Below, piece by piece: positions 1-10,734 of a DNA stretch of 64,000 nt (positions within the stretch are counted from its first letter, which is position 1; every line of letters starts with the position of its first letter). Source of the DNA: Neonectria sp. B-13 (taxonomy: Eukaryota > Ascomycota > Sordariomycetes > Hypocreales > Nectriaceae); assembly GCA_002682825.1 (NCBI GenBank), contig NOKP01000016.1:1391660-1455659 (forward strand). Direction: 5' to 3'. The notes under the pieces are model-generated. The model was not told the origin of the DNA and made no database searches. It worked only from the letters and a program-made list of their open reading frames with translations. The position numbers and the translations under genes were made by a program.

Positions 1-544
1 AGCGGTCAAAGGTGGGAAGGGTACAGTAAAGAAACATGATTGGTTAGCGCATTGAGGTCACCGCGGATCGGGCCGCTCAACGTGACTTTCACGCCACTCA
101 GAACACAGCGAGTAATCCGCAATGAAGTAGTTCAGGTAGGGGCTCGGTCTTGTCTTCCTTTTTAGTGATAGAACAAACCTAAAAGGGTAAATCTTTCCCG
201 AAAAGGTAATAGATCGCAGACACATAAATAAAATTCCGCGCTGCCGGAGAGAATACCACCTTTGGTCAACCCGTGTTTCCTTAAACGGGGTACTCCCGAG
301 CAAATAGGAAGCATTACCGGCGCTCCCTTGTTCCACCAAACTGCCCATTGATACGTATGTACGAAAATCCAAGCAAGCGCATTGATAAATGGAGAAGGCC
401 CCGAACGAAATCTCGCGGATCGTTGTCCCCGCTTCGGCTTCCCCTCCTTCGACATTACAACCACGATTGCCCACACTTCCCGGCGTCTTCTACTGTTCGG
501 AGTTTTAAAAGCATTAAAAATTCCAACCATTCAATTTGAGCATC
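1..544. other. Left-edge non-coding stretch
   Basis: No convincing gene. Overlapping open frames on both strands here show no recognisable motif and are probably spurious. The right end serves as the upstream region of the methyltransferase that starts at 545. Confidence 0.5.
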
Positions 545-2043
545 ATGCAGGAAGACCATATTGTAAGTAACATATTCGACCCTCCCGTTGAAATAGAGTG
601 TTGATGATAGAACAGACGGCAGATCCGGATTACGACTCGGCCTTCGATTTTGTGTGTAATCTAGGTCCTTCGTAGCCTAGACCTAACTGATTGGAAACTT
701 ACAGTCACTGGAAGAACCGTCGACATCATCATTACGCTCAAGCTTGCTTGAGTTTCAGGAGGAAAATGGCCGGACTTATCACCGTATGAGTGAGGGCAGT
801 AAGTATGTCAAGAATCGCCAGAGAAGAGCGTGGACACTAACATAACTAGAATACATATATCCGAACGATGATGTACGTTGTCTGAGACTTTTGAACATTA
901 TCGCTAATTTGTGTCTAGAGGGAAAGCGACAGACTTGGTGAGATGAAGAGCCGCAGATCGTCATACATTCCCCGCTGATAAACGGGCAGACTTGCAGGAT
1001 AGTCTGTACGTAATCACTTTGGACGGAAAAAGATGGCTCAGTCCCGGAGCCGACACAGCTAAACAAGTCCTGGATATGGGAACCGGAACAGGCCTTTGGG
1101 CTATGGAATTTGGTAACATCCTTCTGGATACGAGAATCACAATATTTAGAGACTGATCCATCACATAGCCGATGCCAACCCACAAGCAGAGGTGCGTTGG
1201 CCGAGTTTTGATGCCGATGAACTATCCTAATATACACCTAGGTTATTGGGGTTGACCTCAGTCCCATCCAATCGTCATTGTCTGTTGTCGCCCGATATTT
1301 GTTCCCCGTCAATACAGAGGATTCTAACATCTCCAGCGTGCCCCCAAACTGCAAGTTTGAGATAGACGACCTTGAGAAGGAATGGACTTGGAAGATCCCG
1401 TTCGACTATGTCTTTAGCCGCATGATGACTGGGAGTTTTGCAAGCCCAAAGGCGATGGCTGAAAAGGTCTTTGAGTAAGTGTCTATTCTCCCAGGTCTGC
1501 CGTACCCCCCAGCTACTCATGATGCATATGCAGGAATTTAGCTCCGGGAGGCTGGTACGAAATCCAGGACATCCAGCTGCCCGTACTGTGTGACGACGGA
1601 ACCCTCGACCCCGAGACATCACCTACGATGAAGTGGCAAAAGGGGCTCATTGAGGGCTCCAAAGTCCTAGGCCGCCCACTTGGTATTTCCGATGAGAACA
1701 AAGACCTCCTCAAGCGGGCCGGGTTCATCAATGTCCACGAAACCGTCTATCGATGGCCAACAAACAGCTGGCCCAAGGACAGGAAGCTCAAGGAACTCGG
1801 GAGATGGAATCTCGCAAACTTCGATGCTGGCCTGGAGGGTGTGAGCCTCGCCCTGTTCACCAGAATCCTGTCCTGGTCCAAGGAAGAGGTCATGGCACTG
1901 TGTGCGGAGGTCCGAAAGGAACTCAGAAATCCCAAGGTTCATGGGTACTGGAAAGTGTACGTATCAGTCCCAGATTCGAGAATTCATGTGCTAACACTCA
2001 CAGCTACGTTGTTTATGGTCAGAAGCCGGAGGCGACGAAATAG
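545..2043 (+). CDS. LaeA-like SAM-dependent methyltransferase, 11 exons
   Basis: Predicted class I methyltransferase of the large fungal LaeA-like family, which uses S-adenosylmethionine; the substrate is unknown. I rebuilt it as exons 545-562, 616-651, 705-798, 850-872, 919-937, 990-1112, 1169-1191, 1242-1279, 1337-1474, 1534-1956 and 2004-2043. These sum to 975 nt (324 aa), all in frame. Family landmarks appear in order: ENGRTYH, a PND motif followed by DRLDLQ, LDGK, the SAM-binding motif LDMGTGTG (about residues 91-98), FADANPQAEVIGVDLSPIQ, VPPN followed by FEIDD, LAPGGWYEIQD, and a C-terminal VVYGQKP. No signal peptide is seen. Six exons are under 40 nt, so simple ORF finders miss the 5' half. 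The start is the least certain part: the 18-nt first exon is inferred from phase and a gtaagt donor. An alternative is an ATG at 604 in exon 2, reading in the same frame. Confidence 0.85.
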
Positions 2044-2558
2044 GACGACGAGGCAAAGGTGCGAGTGCAGTGAACCAGTACGATGCAGCCTTTCTAGGCG
2101 GGGCATAATGTCAGATCTCCTAATTTTGATGAATTGAACGTTGGGTACTCTATAGGCAGGCCTTGATCCTCAGAAATCGTCGCTTCGGTATTCGCCAGGT
2201 AACCATCCCCGTCATCAATTCGACCGTCAGAGTCCCTTTCGCCGAACTACTTGCAGTTTCTCATCCAGACAGCCCACACATTGCAAGTATGACGGTATCA
2301 GACTCGGTCTCAGCATTCACGTCACCAAGATAGCCCAGCTTTCCATTTCCAACACTTGCGAAGGCGACTGGCGTTTCCCCGGACCTAGTCACCTTTTCAG
2401 GGGCAAATACCCTCGACTCAATTCTAGAGTCCTCGTTGGTGATGTACAAAGAATCGGCGAGCGCAGCATGACTAAAGTCTTGCAAAATAAGAGAAAATAG
2501 GCTATGGTCACCTCTGTGCATAATTGCAATGTTTTGTCTATTTAGGAGAGTCACCCGA
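2044..2558. other. Convergent 3' intergenic region with a possible gene relic
   Basis: Lies between the ends of the methyltransferase (+) and the rhodopsin-like gene (-). Its right two thirds hold a minus-strand coding-looking stretch, listed separately at 2261-2560. Nothing else is seen. Confidence 0.4.
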
Positions 2559-2560
2559 TT
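2261..2560 (-). pseudogene. Possible C-terminal relic of an unrecognised protein
   Basis: A minus-strand frame that stays open until a stop at 2261 has protein-like composition and a patterned ending (GNGKLGYLGDVNAE, then VILAMCGL). It looks like the conserved C-terminus of a soluble enzyme-like protein, but I cannot name the family. It lies directly downstream of the rhodopsin-like gene's stop, in another frame, with no upstream exons or start codon that I can place. It could be a decayed fragment, a read-through artefact of the opposite strand, or chance. Confidence 0.25.
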
Positions 2561-4054
2561 ACCATTCACGGGCTCTATGTGCGTGGCCGCTATTTTGGCT
2601 GCTTCTATCTTCGTGCGTGACCTCAACCTGATTAGAGACCACGATGCCAGTTGTCGGCACTGTGTCGCCCGACACAGGTCTTGAAGAAACCTTGAAGTTC
2701 TGCATCTTCATATCGTCAACTATTCGCTCCTCACTGCCGTTTAATGACATGTTTGCGGTAATGGGATTCGCAGTGGGAGGTCCCCGACGACTCCGGCTTT
2801 GCTCGCCGCCGCCGCCGCCAATTGTCCGGAATCCAGATGGTGTATTGTACGTCTTCTGAGAGGAGCGCATCACGGTTCCGAACAGCGGGGTAAGCCACGT
2901 CCTGAAGAGGGGGAATAGTATGGGGAGGTTCGTTGTTATCACTGCGACAAAGGCCTCCCGAGTGCCCCATGAGCCAGCAAGCTGTGCACCGTTGACGGGG
3001 TCCTGTGGATGATGACTTATTAGGGAAGGGCAGTAGTTGAGTGTTAGACCAAAACTCACCACCAAGACGAAAACACTCTTGAGAGTAGCGCAGACCAGAA
3101 CAAAGATGCCCGCACCGAGAACAATAGTCGATGCTATTTTCTTTATAGTCTTCAGGCTGGATTGCCACAACATGGGGACGGGTATAGCTATTAGGTAGAT
3201 GTCGGTGGAGACGTTTGCAGCGAACGAGACCCAGACGACGGGCTTGGATACGGCAGCTTGGCAGGAGTCTAGAATCCGAGTGGTTAGTTAAGAAGAGAGC
3301 AGCCAAGTCAATGCAAACACATACTGCCAGGGTCTGGGCTAATCTGCCAGTACTTGTTGAATGGCCGGCATCCCAAGAAGATTGCTAGGATGGAAGCAAT
3401 GAAAGTGGCAATGACAAGAATGAATCCAATGTGGATGCGGATGCGATAAGGTCGACCGAGACCATCCTGTTTACGCGTCAGTAACAGTATCTGAATTTCT
3501 GGTGGTTGTGCAGGTTATACCGTAAGTCGTGTGTAGAAGAACAACATGGACAACTTGAGCGACCAGATCAAAGCCGAATAAGTAGCCCATCCAGCAACTT
3601 GGATCTTGGAGCCGATAACCCTACATGACATGTGAGTTACTAACTACATCCACTTCAACTGGAATAAAACTCACCTGAATTGGTATTCTTGATCGTCGGG
3701 GGATAGTGCGAATCGCTGGGCGTCGGTCATGCCGTTGTTAGCAAGGCCTTGGGCGACATTTCCGATGCTGTATGCAAGATTCGCTTGGACGGTGTAGAAC
3801 ATCTGTGAAGGACTGGTATCAGTGACGAGTCAGATTGGCTGGTTGAGGGATTTGGGGAGACGGACAACACCAATCCACATGAGGTAATCCTCGGCACGAA
3901 GCCCTCGAAGACCTGCAGCCCTCAGCCGAGCATACGTTCTGAGCAGCGTCGACGCAAGACCAATCGCGTAGAGCGTCCAGGACTCAATGGTAAACTTGTG
4001 AAAGGCGTCCGCAGCAGCGAGTGCCGCCGCATCGGGGGAGCCACCACTTGACAT
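2559..4054 (-). CDS. Fungal rhodopsin-like 7TM integral membrane protein
   Basis: Predicted multi-pass membrane protein of the fungal-specific rhodopsin-like family (PTH11/SAT1-type neighbours); no enzymatic role is known. Exons on the minus strand are 4054-3866, 3802-3675, 3620-3521, 3466-3325, 3268-3060 and 3002-2559, giving 403 aa in one frame. Visible features are an N-terminal extracellular segment, a first helix followed by RTYARLRAAGLRGLRAEDYL, the family-typical GSKIQVAGWATYSALIW helix, CRPFNKYWQISPDPGNSC (the conserved loop with Cys), TDIYLIAIPVPMLW, and a last helix before PILFPLFRTWL. The final 110 or so residues are a polar cytoplasmic tail rich in Gly, Ser and Arg. It is divergent from the BBE-type oxidase, with 975 bp between the starts. 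The absence of a retinal-binding Lys cannot be judged by eye. Confidence 0.85.
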
Positions 4055-5029
4055 TGTTCCAACGGTAGTAGATAGCTGAGCTGACGGGCACTTCTTTAGT
4101 GCAGCGGCTTAGAGGAACATTGTGGAGGGATGAGACATTAAATGGGTAGAGCCAAGAGCAGTGCCGGGTCACGTTTTGTTTTGCATTCCCCTCCTATGTA
4201 CATGACCAACAAACAAGAAGACCAATTGTCTCAGTCTGTCACAGTCTTCAATATCGGGAACCCTGCACTCCTGCGTTGATAGCCGGGGAAAAGGATGTAT
4301 ATTTGTATCAGGGACAGGGGCCGGGCGTTGATGCATAGATCTATGTCAGACAGTGAGACATTCTTGTACAAGGGGGCAGCCGGCAGACCAAATAGGCCGA
4401 ACCGGACTGGAGCAACACAGGCTTTCAAAAAAGGGAATGGTAAAGGGGAAACGGGATGATGGAATCAGCGCCAAAACCGGTAAGAATCCTTACACATAGC
4501 GGCATGTGCTAGATAATTATGTGCCGTGCCGAGGATCGCCAACGAGGTGCCGTGGGGTAGCATCACCAACGGCATTACCGCAACAGTCGCACCAGGAACG
4601 TCGTAATCGGCCCCTGCGCAGCCGGCACACTAACCAGATATCCCGCGTACCCGGCCGAGAGTTCCCCGGTTGAGCCTGCAAGCCACATGCATGCAGGCAT
4701 TTGCAGGGCCAACATCATGGCCACCAGGCATTGCAGACAGGGTTCTGCAATTACCGTCCCTTGACGCCATTGAGCCATTGAGATCGCAGAATGTACCACA
4801 GGCTATGCGGACAGGGATGAGAGTGGCCTCGGGGTATACTGCCAAAGGAGGTTTGCAAACCCCTCAACACAGGTTAAATACTCTTTGCGCCCTCCTCGAA
4901 CGGTGACAGTCACAGTCGCATCGACGCCAGGCAACATTCATTCATTGGGCGAAAGAGACCAGAAAGTTACTGCAACTCTGCATTTTCTAGAATCCCTTGT
5001 AACCTTCTTTCGTCCTCTCTCTCTTCCCA
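4055..5029. promoter_or_regulatory. Shared divergent upstream region
   Basis: This 975-bp region separates the starts of the rhodopsin-like gene (-) and the FAD oxidase (+). A pyrimidine-rich tract (about 5008-5028, tcctctctctcttccc) ends right at the oxidase ATG, as is common before fungal starts. A TTAAATAC element lies near 4872. No ORF is convincing. Confidence 0.35.
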
Positions 5030-6728
5030 ATGCATTGGTTCAAGACCGAGGTGCTCACGGCGGTTGCCGCCTGGGCCTTGACCTCAGCCTGCGCAAGTCT
5101 GCCCGTTCCCCGCGATGCGCTCCAGGGCACATGTCCGAGGTCGATTGGCGACTTGACCACGCTCGTAGAGAAGCTTTCCAACGCCACCAAGATCTACTTT
5201 CCCGGCTCCGACGAGTTCACAACCGCGACGACGCGATGGTCTGTGCTACAAGCCCCCAAGGTGAACTTTGTCGTTGTTCCCGGCACGGAGAATGACGTTG
5301 TGGAGACGGTAAGCATTTCTATGTGTGCTCGGACTACTTAGTCTGTAGTGCATAGCTGCTGATGATATGGTCTCTTAGGTGAAATACGCAAATGAGCAGG
5401 CCTTGCCTTTCCTCGCCTTCAACACTGCCCACGGCGCCATCACCACCCTGGGGAAGATGGACCACGGCATCGAGATCTACATGAACCAACTAAGCAGCGT
5501 CAAGCTTGCTGAAGATGGGCAGACCGTCACGATTGCTGGTGGAACCAAGTCTAAGCTCGTCACTGACACGCTCTGGGCCGCTGGAAAGCAAACAGGCAAG
5601 ACTCTCGTCTCCAAGAATGCTTGATGCGAATTATTCTAACCTTTAGACAGTGACCGGAACCTGTGAATGCGTCAGCTACATGGGTCCTGCCCTTGGCGGT
5701 GGCCACGGATGGCTTCAGGGACACCACGGACTCATCGCCGATCAGTTCGTGTCTATGAACGTGGTGCTGGCCAACGGCAGCTTGAAGACCATCGATGAGT
5801 CTTCTGACCTCTGGTGGGCGATGAAGGGCGCTGGCCACAACTTCGGCATTGTGACTTCCCTCACTGCCAAAGTCTACGACATTGAGCACACCAACTGGGC
5901 CATTGAGACGCTCATCTTCAGCAGCGCCCAGGTCGAGGAGGTTTACCAGGCTGCCAACGACCACCTCCTTGGGAAACAGCCCGAGGGTGTCATCAACTGG
6001 TCTTACTGGCTCAACAGTCCGGATGCCGACCCTACCAACGTGAGTAACGCCATAGTCTTTCGCGTGAACGTCGACACTAACCATCGCCCTAGCCCATCAT
6101 TCTTTTCTACATCATTCAAGAAGGAGTCACTGCCGTTGACGCAGACATCACCAAGCCCTTCCACGATATCGGGCCGCTCTCCATTGAGCCTGTCACCGGA
6201 GATTACCGCGACCTTGCTGGATGGACCGGCATCGCTCTTGATTCTCCTCCATGCCAGAAGGACGGACTCGTCAACCCCCGCTTCCCCATCTATCTCGAGT
6301 CTTACAACGTCGCAGCCATCAAGGAGGCGTACGACCTCTTCTCAAACGAGACAAACGGAGACTCCCCCTTCAACGCTTCGCTCTTCATGCTGGAGGGTTA
6401 CTCTACCCAAGGCATCGCAGCGATTGACGATGACTCTGCCGCGTTCGCTTTCCGGGACCAGCACCTTCTCCTGGCCCCGCTCATCACTTACAAGCCTGTC
6501 GATGCGGCACTGGACGAGAAGGCAGCTGCTCTCGGCGGCAAGCTTCGCAACATCATCCACGAGGCTAGTGGTAAAGAGGAGATGGGCGTGTACGTCAATT
6601 ATGCCTTCGGTGACGAGGCACCTAAGAACTGGTACGGAAGTGCGCAGTGGCGCCAGGACCGTCTGAAGTCGTTGAAGACGAAGTATGACCCTACGGGCAA
6701 GTTCAGTTTCTTCGGCCCTATCGCATAG
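5030..6728 (+). CDS. Secreted FAD-linked oxidase (berberine-bridge-enzyme type)
   Basis: Member of the VAO/PCMH flavoprotein superfamily with a BBE-type C-terminus. Such enzymes oxidise alcohols, sugars or secondary-metabolite intermediates using O2; this substrate is unknown. Exons are 5030-5308, 5379-5595, 5651-6039 and 6093-6728, giving 506 aa. It begins with a signal-peptide-like hydrophobic segment (residues about 1-22). His111 in AFNTAHGAITTLG and Cys170/Cys172 in TGTCECVSYMGPALGGGHG match the two positions used for bicovalent FAD attachment. The C-terminal BBE segment (YVNYAFGDEAPKNWYG, then RLKSLKTKYDPTGKF) is complete. Intron 2 has a GC donor (acag|gcaag at 5596) and only that choice restores the conserved QTVTGTC junction. 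It stands head to head with the rhodopsin-like gene. Confidence 0.9.
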
Positions 6729-8775
6729 ATGGCTGCATTTGGTCTTGAGTCATTCTTTCACCTAGTAGTTAGACGGAGAGAGCATGATTCATACCACCAT
6801 TAAAGGACAGGATGGATAGACGAACCGACTTACCATATTGCGCACAATTTGCAACGAATAATCCGACTAGTATATATAGCATAATTGCAAGTAGTATATA
6901 GCGCAATGAAAAAATACGTCAACCATACGTACTACCAGTCTATACCGTGGCTTGTAAGTGCAAAAGCAGGGTGTAAGGTCCTCTTGTCCATGGCTTCCGG
7001 CACACGCATCACCGTCAGTTGACACTACCCCTAGCCCAGTGTTATTTTGTAGCTTCCTTCGTCATAGTGCCAGTGAGCTAGGAGGCGAAATGCGGCCAAA
7101 TACCCCAAAGCGCTTGATACTCCGTCCTCCACTCCGTCCGCCCAGAGCAGATGTAAACCCAGATCCCGGAGATTGGCAAACCACACCCTGAGACCTTACA
7201 TTAGGAGCCCTGCACTATGGCATACACCCTGTATTTATGACTTGTGTCACGTAATATGTATTAATGCTCTGTTTTAAGCGTGTCCGCTATGCCAGGGCAA
7301 AATCCTACCCCGCGACGGATAGGTCACAAGCCGATCGGATCCGCGACGCCCAACTGGAGTCTTTACGATGGATCCCCAAAGGGGCCCTGGACCGAGCCGC
7401 GTTACCGTTACCGTCGCCACACCGTGAATGGCGCTATTTTCTCCTATTTCCAGGGACCTTCAATCGGGGGGGGGGGGCCTGTATCCATAGATGACCTGGA
7501 CCCTGTAAATCTTCTCAGATACCGATGCCGGCTGGACTAAGGTCGCGGGGTTCTGAAGCACGTCCGCCCCAGCACCGAGGGAGGGACTGGTTTATGGATT
7601 TACTGGCTTTACGGTGGACGGCATATATGATCTATTCGGCCGGCAAGACCGCAACCGTCATCCCGGAGAGCCAGTGCTTATCGCTTGCTCACCACATACC
7701 CTAGGTTTCACACAAGGGCGTATGTTAGGCGGGATCTCCCATGAAATGGCGTTTTCTAACCAAATGAAACCCGAAATTAATACACTAGGACGTCGCTTGA
7801 GATGGGATATGTGTTTTTGGTGAATGCATGCAAAGTCATAGCATCGACGGCGATAGATGATGGGTAGCAGCTGAAATCATTGGCATTTGAACCACCACTA
7901 AGAGCGCATCCCTGGGCACTGCATCTGCCATAATATCTTATTTTCTTACTGAATATCTTTGAAGCAAAAGTATAAAAGACGTAGGGTGGTGGCGGCAGAC
8001 GCTGTCAGTGCACGCCCAATCTCAGGAGACAAAGGCTAGCAACCCTAAAGAAAAAGAACGGTAAGATAGGGAACGGACTCATCAAAACCACATGCAGGAT
8101 CAGAGAATAGTTAGATGATAGTATGTTTTCTAAGAGAAAAGATCCCCAAGATAGAAAAAGAAGGAAAGCAAAAATGTGCTGCGACAGCATGACTAGAAAT
8201 GCATGGCCATGAGAGAGCACCGTGGCCTCGCCACATCAGACATCTGTGTAACTGCTGTCAAAGCAAGAGTAACAGGCTCATACAGAGTTATTGTTTGAAA
8301 GCAGATATTCGTAGACATTATTCGGTCAATTATAGCCAGCCGCTCTATTCCAATCCCCGTTCGGCCGAGATAGGTCGGGATTAATCTGCGCAGTTCACCG
8401 ACATGACTAGTCGCCTCTGACCGTGTTTTTCACACCTACTGGCCACAATATATGTAACCCTCTAGCCATTTTACGTAGGCCGGCAGTCAAGAGTCGACTC
8501 GGGGCCAATAGGACGTTGAACAAGGTGGCAAACAGCCGGATACTCGGATATAACTCTTCAACTTGGAATTTGCGTCTCACAATGCCCCATTATAGGGCTT
8601 CAAGGCTACCCAACTACATGGTCATCGGGCTTAAGGCGTCTCGTTCTTCTTTGATAATACCCGAGTCACGAGCTTAAAAGCAATCACATTCAGCAGTGTT
8701 TCGGCTGAGAATCAATCTGAAGTTTGCAATCAATCGAAAGACTTTGCATTGTTTTCTGTTATTCTCCTCGACGCG
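6729..8775. other. 2-kb intergenic region, no supported gene
   Basis: The left part (6830-6930) is AT-rich with repeated tatata/agtatata motifs. A run of 12 G occupies 7466-7477 inside an open frame (7280-7540) that has no recognisable domain and whose length depends on that homopolymer. Open frames at 7614-7823 and 8423-8677 look random. The last 100 bp serve as upstream sequence for the monooxygenase. Confidence 0.45.
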
Positions 8776-10184
8776 ATGGATTCGACCAATCAAAACCTCC
8801 ATGTGATCATCGTCGGGTGTGGTGTTGCGGGACTTGCTGCCGCCCGCTTCCTGCGAGATCACCATGATGTGACCATCTATGAGCGAGCTGGGGAAGACGC
8901 AGCCACAGGTGGTCATGGAATCAGCTTGTTCCCTAATTCTGTCAAACTCCTAGACAACATCGGGTTTGATCGTGAACGAGCGGGCGCCGTGGTGTGTGGT
9001 GGATACCGATCCTACACCAAAACCGGAAAGATGAAGACCGATGTGAAGGTCGACTTCTTGGACCGCTACGGAGCGAACAGTCTTACAATGAAACGATCTG
9101 ACTTTAGGGATGAACTTTACCGGCTCGGAACTGCACCAGCTGCCGAGTTAGGCATTACGGTCAACGATGTGAAGACAGTCTTCCATAATGGCGCGGTCGA
9201 CCTCAATCCTGAGACTGGCGAAGTCACTTTGGCAGATGGAAGCAAAGATGTGGGAGATGTTGTAATCGGTTCGTTATCGTTTTATTTTGCATCTCGTCTC
9301 TGGAAGTTCCTGTAACCCAGGATCACTTCCCAGGCGCCCGTCCGTCCGGGACCACGCTGACGCCCTAAACTCTAGTCGCCGATGGGGTTCACTCACGCCT
9401 ACGAACCCACGTTCTCGGAACCGACAAGCATGTCGCCAAGAAGATGGGCCTCACCTGCTTCCGTCTAGTCATCTCTGCAGACAAGACTAGGGAGGTCCTC
9501 GGCAAGCTACCTGACTGGTGGGAGCCCGAGACCGGCAAGGGCAGAATCTCGCTCCTCGAAGCCGAAGACGGGACGCCACGATTCATCACGGCATATCCGT
9601 TCCGTCATTTTGACTACATGAATCTAGCGTGCAACTTCCCAACGCGCCACAACCGAAGCTCGGCAGCTGCATCCTGGTACGCCGAGGCGGATCGCGGTGA
9701 GCTACTGGAGATATTCGGGGACTTTGGCGAGGACATTGTCAAACTCCTCAGGTAAGTTAACACCCATGACTCGAAGATAGTCGGCGGAATTAACCAGATT
9801 CCATACAGAGTCGCCGACGATCTCAAAACGTGGGACCTTCAAGATCTCGATCCATTGCCTACTTTTACCAAAGGAAGGTCAATCCTTATCGGCGATGCCG
9901 CACATGCCATGTCAGTCCTGCAGGGCCAGGGGGCGAATATGGCTGTCGAGGATGCCGAGAGCTTTCGGCTTCTGACTTCCAATGTAGCCAAGGAAGAAGT
10001 GCCGGTTGTCCTACAAAAGATCGACAGCATAAGAAGACCAAGAACGGCGCAGGTTCTCGCCGACACACGTCAAATGGTGCGTGAGATATCGATTGAGGAA
10101 CGCTTTTCTAAGATGGACTTCAACATGAGCTATAATGGCATAAATGATGCCACGAAAAGGCTGGCGGTTGTCGCAGACCAGTAG
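8776..10184 (+). CDS. FAD-dependent aromatic-type monooxygenase
   Basis: Class A flavoprotein monooxygenase (PHBH/salicylate hydroxylase-like fold), expected to hydroxylate an aromatic or polyketide-like substrate with NAD(P)H and O2. Exons 8776-9268, 9376-9751 and 9809-10184 give 414 aa in one frame. The N-terminal Rossmann motif is VIIVGCGVAGLAAARFL (GxGxxG), followed by an acidic residue ending strand 2 (YERAGE). The middle DG motif is ADGVHSRLR and the FAD ribityl-binding GD motif is ILIGDAAHAM, followed by QGQGANMAVEDAE. I chose the ATG at 8776, just before the Rossmann strand; an upstream in-frame ATG at 8749 would add nine residues. No signal peptide or membrane anchor is present. It lies on the same strand as the BBE-type oxidase but 2 kb away. 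Confidence 0.9.
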
Positions 10185-10734
10185 GGGATTTCAAAATTGT
10201 CACGCAAATACTACGTGTTAATCCAAATGTGCTCAGCGCTACTAAGCAGAAAGATAACGCACCAGAGGTTAGAGACTGATAGTATGCAAATGGACTATCT
10301 TCAACGAACAAACGGACCTTCATAAACCAGAATAAAACTTCTTGACGGTGCCAGTGCCATCTTGTAGATGTGACAGGTTTTGGGTCCTTGGATTCCTGGA
10401 TTCTGGTACTGATGGTATACTGCTTGTATTTGAGATGTTAGCTAAACTTATGAACTGAATGTCCGTTCCCGAACTACTCTTAGTTGACTTTGAGCCGATC
10501 AGAGGAGAGCTGTTTGTGAAGCTGAACCAACCAAGGTAACTTGATGTGAACCCCCTGTGGTAACCATTTGAGCTTGGGCCAGGCGCACGTGCAAATGCAC
10601 TGCGGCGCTTAAACGGGTAGCTTTTTTCAATCAAACACATACACAGCGAGGCACCTCTCCTAATCGTGGCCATATTCATCTTCCATGGTGTCTTGTCTAC
10701 CCATCTCTCTTGGTTTCCATCAATAGCATCCAAT
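10185..10734. other. Intergenic region upstream of the kinase
   Basis: Holds the 3' end of the monooxygenase transcript and the upstream region of the kinase. A long minus-strand frame (10320-10868) overlaps kinase exon 1 and has no domain signature. An in-frame ATG at 10666 could extend the kinase by 23 residues. Confidence 0.4.

Noticed and set aside
58..570. Overlapping frames of 62-138 codons on both strands at the left edge
   Set aside because: No motif, no intron logic, and the methyltransferase first exon uses only a small part of one of them.
7264..7823. Plus-strand frames of 69-86 codons in the 6.7-8.8 kb spacer
   Set aside because: No domain, dependent on a G homopolymer, and codon pattern looks random.
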